From: Planctomycetaceae bacterium
GTDB lineage: Bacteria; Planctomycetota; Planctomycetia; Pirellulales; Pirellulaceae
Assembly: GCA_002862205.1 (NCBI GenBank)
Contig: PKCN01000313.1
Location: 1 to 57,879 of the forward strand
DNA: 57,879 nucleotides
Direction of reading: 5' to 3'
A model generated the notes under the pieces. It saw nothing but the letters and a program-made list of their open reading frames with translations. It made no database searches and had not been told where the DNA came from. Both the position numbers and the translations under genes were made by a program. Positions 51,561-57,879 of this stretch are shown here, piece after piece. The number at the start of each line of letters is the position of its first letter. The stretch's first letter is position 1.

Positions 51561-52601
51561 ATGATGGCGAAAGAAAAGGGATCGCAACCCATGCGACGCA
51601 TCGCTTCGATGATGTTTGCGATCATGATTGGTTGGGTGCTTTGTGAGTCTGTACTGCGTGTGCTGGTGCCGTCGCCGATTTTCTATTCGACCTGGTTTAC
51701 CGAAGGAGTACACCAGCGTGATCCACGTTTTGGATTCGTTTTCCGTCCCGAGTATGATGGCGCGATGCGGAATGTGGATCAGGTTTGGATGGAACCGGTC
51801 CGCTTGGATGCGCGAGGTTTTCGGCAGTCGGCGGTGCACGGCGATGGTCATTCGTCGAGCCTTGAAAATTCCGCGAAGCAACCGGTGCGGATTGTCATGC
51901 TGGGAGGTGCATCGATGGGGTTTGGTTATGGCCTCGCGGATGATGAAACGCTGCATCATCAGGTTGCCCAACGGTTGTCGGAGGCGTGCCAGATCGACCT
52001 GATTTCCTGGCCCGGCTTCACGCTTGGGCAAGACGTCCAGAAACTGACGCAGATGTTGGAGCCAAACCAATACGATGTCGGAGTGATTCTGGCTTATGCC
52101 CCCGACGATTACGTTTCTCGAGCGGATTGGGACACGCTGATTCCTCCAGGCGACTTGCCGATGATTGATTCCGTCGTGATTCCCAACGATCCAGCGGCTC
52201 AGTGGGGCGGTGAGCTTTACTGGAACAGTTACGTGGTGGCCGGGATGTGCCGTTTGTTGCGTGTGCCAGCCAATTTGCTTGGCGGACACGTGCATGAATT
52301 GGATGCACCACAAGAGAGTGCTTCGAACGAGAATTTGGAGGATGGCAAGCCACAGATATTGATGGCTTCAGAGCGGCTTAAGTCCCTTGGGGTGGATTCA
52401 GTGCTGATTGTGGCGCTGCCGCGTCAGGCTGGAATGTCGGGGCCAGCGGTTTTACCCGATTCCGCTGATGCGACCATGATTGATTTACGTCAGGAGCCAA
52501 AGAAAGAGCAATTCGACTGGATTGCTTACGGTCACTATGGACCCGATTCAGCCAAACGCTTGGCTGAGAAGATTGCCCGCGTGATTGAATCGCTGGACTG
52601 A
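51561..52601 (+). CDS. SGNH/GDSL-like protein, partner of MBOAT acyltransferase
   Basis: I start at ATG 51561, 11 bases after the MBOAT stop; an adjacent second ATG at 51564 is equivalent. The open frame extends into the upstream gene without a signal. The product is 346 aa with one N-terminal membrane helix (about 14-36), placing the rest outside. The block I serine lies in VMLGGASMGFGYG (Ser118); the C-terminal segment DWIAYGHYGPDSAKRLA holds the likely histidine of the SGNH site. Sequence match to the family is modest. As with AlgJ/AlgX, it probably takes acyl groups passed by the MBOAT protein. The left edge of a decayed insertion element begins directly after its stop codon. Confidence 0.78.
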   Translation: MMAKEKGSQPMRRIASMMFAIMIGWVLCESVLRVLVPSPIFYSTWFTEGVHQRDPRFGFVFRPEYDGAMRNVDQVWMEPVRLDARGFRQSAVHGDGHSSSLENSAKQPVRIVMLGGASMGFGYGLADDETLHHQVAQRLSEACQIDLISWPGFTLGQDVQKLTQMLEPNQYDVGVILAYAPDDYVSRADWDTLIPPGDLPMIDSVVIPNDPAAQWGGELYWNSYVVAGMCRLLRVPANLLGGHVHELDAPQESASNENLEDGKPQILMASERLKSLGVDSVLIVALPRQAGMSGPAVLPDSADATMIDLRQEPKKEQFDWIAYGHYGPDSAKRLAEKIARVIESLD

Positions 52602-52602
52602 A

Positions 52603-53256
52603 TGACCTCCCCCCATAGAATTGCACCCTTGTGAGTGAGAGGATCTTGATCGGGCGTATTTCCCGGAGAGGACTTTCACAATGCCTCAGGAACGTCACGC
52701 AGTGGATCAGATCGTTGCCAAGCTGCGTAAAGCCGATGTGGAACTCGGCAAGGGTAAGAAGGTGCCCGAAATTTGCAAGCTGCTGGAGATCACCGCACAG
52801 AACTATTATCGCTGGCGGCAGAAGTAGGGTGGCATGAAGCCGGAGATGGCCAAGCAACTCAAGGCTCTGGAGAAAGAGAACGCACGGCTGAAGAAGATGG
52901 TTGCCGAGCAGGCTCTCGATATGGAGATCCTTAAGGAGGCTGCCGAGTGATACAGGTAGGCCCTGAACGTCGTCGACGCACAATGTCTGCCGTGCGCAGC
53001 AGAAAGAGTCTCGGAACGTCGTGCCTGCCGCGTTCTGGGGCAACCACGCAACACCCAGCGATATCAGTCGCAGCGGGCGGACGATGAAACGGGCCTACTG
53101 CGCGAGATGCGTTTACTGGCTCGACAACGTCCACGTTTCGGATCCGGACGTATTTATCAGTTGCTGAAGCAGCGAGGCTGGACAGTAAACGAGAAACGCG
53201 TACATCGAGTTTGCCATTTGTGGAGCGAAAAGTCAGGGGCATCACCCGTGGCTTGA
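52603..53256 (+). mobile_element. Decayed IS3-family insertion element
   Basis: The element begins near TGACCTCCCCCC (52603), which looks like an IS3-type left end, and contains remains of orfA and orfB. No right inverted repeat or target duplication could be found, and orfB is truncated, so the right end has been lost. Confidence 0.65.
52681..53256 (+). pseudogene. IS3-family transposase orfA/orfB remnant
   Basis: orfA starts at ATG 52681 with a helix-turn-helix region (VAKLRKADVELGKGK, ICKLLEITAQNYYRWRQK). It is broken by TAG at 52825-52827 where intact relatives have Tyr (KYGGMKPE), then continues in frame (QLKALEKENARLKKMVAEQ) to TGA at 52948. orfB follows: PERRRR in one frame, then a frameshift to SERRACRVLGQPRNTQRYQ, RQRPRFGSGRIYQLLKQ and KRVHRVCHLW, ending at 53256 before the DDE catalytic core. 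Only about 100 of some 280 orfB residues remain. With the nonsense codon, frameshift and missing core, it cannot transpose by itself. Confidence 0.85.
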
Positions 53257-53592
53257 CCTGAGAGATACAGCAGGCACCATTGCTCTTGATATCGAGCTGA
53301 AGCTTCGAAAAAACTAGCTCGTTTGGTATCAGAGACGCAGTTTGTAATGTGATTTGATGTTCCAGCTGTTGCTGAAAATTGGGTTCAACATCAACGACCG
53401 CGTGTTTGGCTGCTTCGTCGTCTCTTTCGAGAGAATAGCCCAGACAGTGGAGCTCAATACCGATATTAATGAGGTCTTCTGGGGTGAAGTGAATGAATCG
53501 CTATTGGGCCATTCCGCTGCAAGGTATGAGGACCGCAAATTTCGGGTATAACCTTCGGGTCATGGCTACGGGTTGCAACAGGAAGCTCCAGA
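53257..53592. other. Intergenic region upstream of TRAP transporter operon
   Basis: 336 bases between the IS remnant and dctP. Open frames on both strands near 53330-53550 lack start signals and features. The dctP ribosome binding site AGGAAG is at its end. Confidence 0.5.
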
Positions 53593-54612
53593 ATGAACAA
53601 AATATCTCTGATCGATCGGCGGTTGTGCCTGCTCGTCCTTGTTGCGGTGGTGCTGCTCTGTGGATGTGAATCTGAACAAGCAAGCGACAAACCGTTGACG
53701 TTGCGAATGGCGCATGTTTACGAGGTCTCTGCTCCGACTCATGTTTACGGGACAGAGTTTCTGTCTGAGCGGATTCGTGAAAAAACCAATGACTTGGATG
53801 TGACGGTTTATCCGGCGGCACAACTGGGCAGTGAATCTGAGATACTTGAACAGTTGGTGGCCGGTGAGCTGGATTTGGCAATCACCGGGCCATCTTTCCT
53901 TGCAATGTGGCACCCACCGGTTGGCGTGTTGGATGCCGCTTTTGCAACTCGCGACCTTGATCACATGCTGGAAATTGCCGGCAGTGACAAGATGGCCCCG
54001 GAATGGGACCAACTTCGCAAGAAGTATGATGCGCGCGTTCTGGATACGTGGGCCTATGGCTCACGGCATCTCACGTCGAACAAACCCATTCGTCATCCGG
54101 ATGATCTGGAGGGTTTTCGACTGAGAGCGCCCGGAGCCCGGATCTTTCAGGCATCTGCTGAGGCACTCGGCGCAAGCCCGATGCCGATTGCGTTCAGCGA
54201 AGTCTACCTTGCACTGCAGCAAGGAATTGCTGACGGCCAGGAGAATCCGGTGCCGGTGATCAAATCGATGGGATTCCATGAAGTACAGAAGTGCCTGAAT
54301 CTGACAGGTCACATTCAGTCGTCGTTGCAGATCCTGGTCAACGAACGCACATGGAAGCGACTGTCGGCCGATCAGCAGAAAGCGCTGCTCGAGTCGATTC
54401 AGGAACTGGGTGACGAGGTTTATGAAGGATTGATAAAGGACGAGAAGAAGCTGATCGAAGAATGGCGAAAAGATGGAACGATGGAGGTCATTGAAGATGT
54501 TGACATCGACGCTTTCCGCGAACGATGCCGAAAGTACTTTTCGAAAGGTTTCAAATTCAGCAATGTCTACAATCGCATCACCGCTGAAACGTCAAAAGAG
54601 GATGCTCAATGA
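53593..54612 (+). CDS. dctP: TRAP transporter solute-binding protein (DctP family)
   Basis: The periplasmic binding subunit of a TRAP transporter, 339 aa. The N-terminus is a lipoprotein signal (LLVLVAVVLLCGCES, acylated Cys at about 25), so it is probably tethered to the membrane. Family motifs: AAQLGSESEILEQLVAGELDLAITGP, KPIRHPDDLEGFRLRAPG with the substrate-carboxylate arginine position, PIAFSEVYLALQQGIADGQENP and GFHEVQKCLNLTGHI. The substrate is likely an organic acid, but which one cannot be told. AGGAAG precedes the start, and the last 4 bases overlap the next gene (ATGA). First gene of a three-gene operon. Confidence 0.94.
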   Translation: MNKISLIDRRLCLLVLVAVVLLCGCESEQASDKPLTLRMAHVYEVSAPTHVYGTEFLSERIREKTNDLDVTVYPAAQLGSESEILEQLVAGELDLAITGPSFLAMWHPPVGVLDAAFATRDLDHMLEIAGSDKMAPEWDQLRKKYDARVLDTWAYGSRHLTSNKPIRHPDDLEGFRLRAPGARIFQASAEALGASPMPIAFSEVYLALQQGIADGQENPVPVIKSMGFHEVQKCLNLTGHIQSSLQILVNERTWKRLSADQQKALLESIQELGDEVYEGLIKDEKKLIEEWRKDGTMEVIEDVDIDAFRERCRKYFSKGFKFSNVYNRITAETSKEDAQ

Positions 54613-55250
54613 ACGATAATGACACCGGGTCAGAGAAGTCCGAAGCCGACGACGCATTCATGGATTCCGCCCCACCGGCCAGCAATGCATCCGAATCCAG
54701 CAGTGAAAAACCGCTTCCGTTGGCGACCTGCGTTCGATGGATGGTGCTGGGTGAAAAGACCGTTGCGGGCCTGTTTCTGTTGGTTATCGTGTCAACGATG
54801 GCGGCGCAAGTCGTCGCCCGCTATGTCTTCGGCGCTCCGTTCCAGTGGAGCGAAGAGGTCGCGCGACTCGCGTTGATCTGGATGACTTTTATCTCAGCCG
54901 CATTCGTGATGGCTGAGGGACGGCACATCGCGGTTGACATCATTTCGTCGCGAGTTGGCGACGGCGGAAAGCTGTTTATCGAATGCATGAGCTACGTTGT
55001 GGTCGCAGTCACGTGCCTGTTGCTGCTGATTGGTGGTGCAAATTTTGTGTGGTACGTGGGCAAGGTGGGATCGCCAGCTTTGGGAGTGCCCAAGAGCTGG
55101 TGGTATGGAGCGGGCATGGTGGGATTATTGCTGATGTCAGTGCATTCTCTCGTGAATCTTTTTCAGGTTTGGATGACAGGAAAACCCATTCCGCGTGAAC
55201 CCCATGTTGAAGAAGAAGCCTTTCAACTGGATATGGAGCAGAGCGAATGA
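54609..55250 (+). CDS. dctQ: TRAP transporter small membrane subunit (DctQ family)
   Basis: A 213-aa integral membrane protein with a polar 45-residue N-terminal extension and four hydrophobic helices. Typical DctQ segments: VVARYVFGAPFQWSEEVARLALIWMTF and EGRHIAVDII, then SPALGVPKSWWYG. Its start overlaps the dctP stop, and its own stop overlaps the dctM start (ATGA both times), so the three subunits are translationally coupled. The N-terminal extension is rich in Asp, Glu and Ser and is longer than usual for the family. Confidence 0.92.
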   Translation: MNDNDTGSEKSEADDAFMDSAPPASNASESSSEKPLPLATCVRWMVLGEKTVAGLFLLVIVSTMAAQVVARYVFGAPFQWSEEVARLALIWMTFISAAFVMAEGRHIAVDIISSRVGDGGKLFIECMSYVVVAVTCLLLLIGGANFVWYVGKVGSPALGVPKSWWYGAGMVGLLLMSVHSLVNLFQVWMTGKPIPREPHVEEEAFQLDMEQSE

Positions 55251-56524
55251 TTCTGGGTGTACTTGTCATTGCCATCCTGGTGCTTTTGTGTTTGCGGGTG
55301 CCAGTCGCCATCAGCATGCTATTGCCGAGTCTTGTCTATGTGGCATGTTCACAGGACATCACGCTCGGAGTCGCGCTTCAGCAGACAGTCGGGTCGGTCG
55401 ATTCATTCCCGCTTTTGGCTGTTCCGCTATTCATCATGACCGGTTATCTGAGTAACGCTGGCGGTCTGGCTGACCGACTGTTTCGGATGTTGCTGATACT
55501 GTTCAAAAAAATTCCCGGCAACCTGGGATTTGTAAACGTCTTTAGCAGCCTGATGTTTTCCTGGATGAGCGGTGCCGCCATCGCCGATGCTGCGGGACTC
55601 GGTTCCGTGCTTGTGCCAGCGATGAAGAAACGCGGCTATGACGAAAAGTTTGCGCTCGGTTTGACCGGAGCATCATCGCTCATCGGGCCGATCATGCCAC
55701 CAAGTATCCCAGCGATTGTTTACGCGGTGTCCGCTGGCGTTTCTGTGGGGGCTTTATTCTTTGCAGGAGTGCTACCCGCACTGGTGCTGACATCAATCCT
55801 TTGCATCTTCGTTTATCGAGATGCTCGCAAAAACCCACTGCGTGAAGAAGCAATCACCCAGAATACTCCTGTCACCAAGGCAATCATATCGGCGTTTCCA
55901 GTTCTGCTGACGCCTGTCATCATTCTTGGCGGAATTCTCGGTGGGATCTTCACTCCAACCGAAGCAGCGGCGGCAGCCGTGATGTGGGTGCTGATTTTGA
56001 GCGTCTTTTACCGGTCACTTTCGGTCAAATCATTCCGCGGAGTCCTGGTGAAGACGGCCACCACCACAGGTTCGATCATGCTGATCGTCGCCGCAGCCGG
56101 TCTGTTCGGCTGGGTCATCGCTCGTGAACAAGGACCTCAAGCAGTGACCGAGGCAATGCTGCAGTTCACGGACAATCCGATCGTGTTCCTGTTGCTGATC
56201 AATGTCGTTCTGCTGATCACTGGAATGATTCTCGAGCCAGTTGCAGGACTCCTGATCACCGTTCCTGTTCTGCTTCCCGCCGCCATCGAATTTGGAATCG
56301 ATCCGCTGCATCTTGGAATCGTGATGATTCTCAACTTGGTGCTCGGGCTGTTGACTCCTCCTGTCGGACTCGTGCTGTATGTGCTCAGCAGCGTGACGGG
56401 TAGCTCTGTTCAAACCGTCACTCGCGGAACAGTCCCGTTTCTAATTCCGTTGCTGATCACGTTGCTGATCATCACATTCGTTCCGGCATTCAGCCTCTGG
56501 TTACCAGGACTTCTGTCAAAATAG
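55247..56524 (+). CDS. dctM: TRAP transporter large membrane subunit (DctM family)
   Basis: The 425-aa transport subunit that moves substrate with Na+ or H+ coupling. It consists almost entirely of hydrophobic helices (about 11-13). Family motifs: LLAVPLFIMTGYLSNAGGLADRLF, MFSWMSGAAIADAAGLGSVLVPAM, GASSLIGPIMPPSIPAIVYA, IFTPTEAAAAAVMW and LNLVLGLLTPPVGLVLYV. Its ATG overlaps the dctQ stop. A small hairpin (acctcg-tgaa-cgaggt, 56529-56544) lies just after the stop codon but has no T tract, so it is only a weak terminator candidate. Confidence 0.94.
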   Translation: MILGVLVIAILVLLCLRVPVAISMLLPSLVYVACSQDITLGVALQQTVGSVDSFPLLAVPLFIMTGYLSNAGGLADRLFRMLLILFKKIPGNLGFVNVFSSLMFSWMSGAAIADAAGLGSVLVPAMKKRGYDEKFALGLTGASSLIGPIMPPSIPAIVYAVSAGVSVGALFFAGVLPALVLTSILCIFVYRDARKNPLREEAITQNTPVTKAIISAFPVLLTPVIILGGILGGIFTPTEAAAAAVMWVLILSVFYRSLSVKSFRGVLVKTATTTGSIMLIVAAAGLFGWVIAREQGPQAVTEAMLQFTDNPIVFLLLINVVLLITGMILEPVAGLLITVPVLLPAAIEFGIDPLHLGIVMILNLVLGLLTPPVGLVLYVLSSVTGSSVQTVTRGTVPFLIPLLITLLIITFVPAFSLWLPGLLSK

Positions 56525-56810
56525 GTGAACCTCGTGAACGAGGTACTCAGAGAAGGCGAAAGAAAGTTTTAGAGTAAAACGATGTGAATCAGTTCTGAAA
56601 TTGAACAATGCCATTGCAACCCCTTGATGAAGTTCAGGACGGCATTTTCAGCAAGCTGGCTTCGGTGGGATTGATTTCAAAACCTGGCACGATACGGCTG
56701 TCCGCTTTGATTGAGGTATCCATCCAAAGTGGCAAGGACTTGAAGCGACACAGGGTGATCAAGTTCAACGTGATCGACTCGCTTGAATGAGCAGTCTTTG
56801 GCATCTCTTC
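56525..56810. other. Intergenic region with one uncertain 60-codon frame
   Basis: A 60-codon ATG frame at 56608-56790 (plus) has no domain, no signal and no good ribosome binding site. I record it without calling it a gene. Confidence 0.3.
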
Positions 56811-57239
56811 TCAGTCATGGGTTTGGCTCTCCAAGCGGGTTTGTACGGTCGCGTAGGGTCCTTCTTTCATGTAGGAAGCCAGGCCCATCCACTTGATGTT
56901 GAAGGCCATGGACCGAGGACGTAGGAATTTGCCGTAAATGTCATCCATCTGCTCGATTGTCCACCCATGAGGGTTCTTGAAGGTTGGGTGACCATCTGCA
57001 TTGAGACAGGGCATGTTGCCGCCAGGGCACGTTGCGGATGTCCAGACGATTTGCGGACCATCTTTCCCGTTTGAGGGTAACGCCCGCTTTCCGATTGAAT
57101 CTTTTGTTGCTGTTTGTTTCTTTGCTGTCGGACTCGCAGCACCGGCTGCTTTGCCCGGAAGAAGCGTTGAAGCTATTCCAAGCAGAGTTGCCGAACCAAG
57201 GAAACGTCGACGGCTTAAATTGGCTATGAGCTTGCGCAT
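56811..57239 (-). CDS. Small Tat-exported hypothetical protein
   Basis: I start at ATG 57239, which has AGGAG nine bases upstream and gives a twin-arginine signal (LSRRRFLGSATLLGIAS). The product is 142 aa. The mature part has no known domain; a CPGGNMPC cysteine pair, NPHGWTIEQMDDIYGKFLRPRSMAF and a final WMGLASYMKEGPYATVQ are the notable segments. The two cysteines could form a disulfide or bind metal. The frame is open further upstream to 57464 but without a start that fits. It is transcribed towards the TRAP operon. Confidence 0.65.
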   Translation of the reverse strand: MRKLIANLSRRRFLGSATLLGIASTLLPGKAAGAASPTAKKQTATKDSIGKRALPSNGKDGPQIVWTSATCPGGNMPCLNADGHPTFKNPHGWTIEQMDDIYGKFLRPRSMAFNIKWMGLASYMKEGPYATVQTRLESQTHD

Positions 57240-57879
57240 GTTTTTGTGCTCCTGCGAGTGGCTGCTGATGCAATGAGTGGACGCGTGCTTGCATGCTGAG
57301 ATCATCGCCTGGCCAGCGGCGGCCGAGATGGGATCCGTGGGATTGCCAAAGGCCGCATGTCCGTCAACGACGAATTCCACCTTGCCCGGATCGGGCAGGT
57401 TGGAGAGGGAAGTTCCCTGCTCATCATGCTGGTAGTCGGTGTTTAGCCGTCTGCTTGATTTAGACTATGAAAAACAAGAAAAGGTTCTCTACTTTTTCGG
57501 AATTTCGTGCGTCCTGGAAAGATTCGCTACCGTTGGCTTACACAAATAGAGTTGTCAGAAGTTCGGAAGCCTGGTCATGTTGATCATAAGTCAGTTACAG
57601 GCATTTCGAGGGGATGATTGCTCCAGTGAAAAAGATCCTGTTCGGGACTACAGCACTAGTCGAAATTCACGAGCCTTCTCCTGTGGCTTGGAATCACAGC
57701 GATCTTCCTCGAGAGGGGGAAATGATGCTTCGCAGCGGGGGAAGTCGGAGCATTCTGGAGGGTGTGCGAATCTTGCTGGTGCAGCCTCTGAGCATGGACC
57801 AGGATGGTGCCGGTGTAGCTGAAAGAAAATTGCAACACAGGCGGAAATAGTGAGTTGCCTCAAGCTGCTGAACGCCAAC
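57240..57879. other. 640 bases at the right edge without a supported gene
   Basis: Minus-strand frame continuing from the Tat protein is open to a stop at 57465-57467 and reads LPDPGKVEFVVDGHAAFGN at 57324-57398, which looks protein-like, so a gene remnant is possible. Frames at 57577-57850 overlap each other on both strands, and I cannot choose among them. Confidence 0.35.

Noticed and set aside
52681-53256. Intact transposase gene
   Set aside because: An in-frame TAG at 52825, a frameshift in orfB and the missing DDE core exclude activity.
57577-57850. Overlapping ORFs at the right edge
   Set aside because: Several frames on both strands are open over the same bases, which is expected by chance, and none has family features.

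Overview
The window looks like chromosomal DNA from a planctomycete of the Pirellulaceae/Rhodopirellula type. The evidence is the set of lineage-typical families: a PSCyt1/DUF1549/DUF1553 cytochrome with its DUF1501 partner, a DUF1559 secretory protein, a Pirellula/Verrucomicrobium-type dehydrogenase-plus-cytochrome-c protein, a giant dockerin/cadherin-like exoprotein, many Tat-signal proteins, and genes scattered as singletons or pairs instead of long operons. The species cannot be named from the sequence alone.

Layout. 1-14.07 kb: the 3' part of a giant (>4,680 aa) secreted multidomain protein, cut by the window edge. 14.4-21.5 kb: housekeeping genes, namely an isolated flgK, a PPP-family phosphatase, a YqgE/AlgH protein, a FabH-like ketosynthase, tRNA-Gly(GCC) and trigger factor with a clear terminator. 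22.1-24.8 kb: flotillin-like floA with a small partner gene, and a polyprenol-phosphate mannosyltransferase-like GT2. 25.1-28.4 kb: a CcoN-CcoO fusion plus a single-heme CcoP-like protein. 28.7-36.8 kb: a Tat-exported CE4-like protein, a DUF1559-type protein (minus strand), and the PSCyt1/DUF1553-DUF1501 pair. 36.9-42.3 kb: a ThiF/MoeB-like protein, an ExeA-like protein, rsmE, a hypothetical gene, a kelch protein and a small LTxxQ-like periplasmic protein. 43.0-49.7 kb: a 1,897-aa ceramidase-LamG-LamG-dehydrogenase-HEAT-cytochrome c fusion followed by an esterase. 50.1-52.6 kb: an MBOAT O-acyltransferase with an SGNH-like partner. 52.6-53.3 kb: a decayed IS3-type element. 53.6-56.5 kb: a complete tripartite TRAP transporter (P, Q, M) with ATGA overlaps. 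56.8-57.2 kb: a small Tat-exported protein.

The observation I consider most worth following is the CcoN-CcoO fusion. It aligns along its whole length with cbb3 oxidase subunit I, yet both low-spin heme b histidines, one CuB histidine and the active-site tyrosine are replaced, while the CcoO heme c site is intact. The ExeA-like protein (Walker A and B lost) and the ThiF-like protein (two conserved aspartates lost) are also conserved folds without their catalytic residues. A second window-wide signal is a set of short tandem arrays (13-17 bp units, each array with its own unit sequence) between genes and, once, at the start of a gene. They are not CRISPR arrays. All family statements come from reading motifs; no database search was run.
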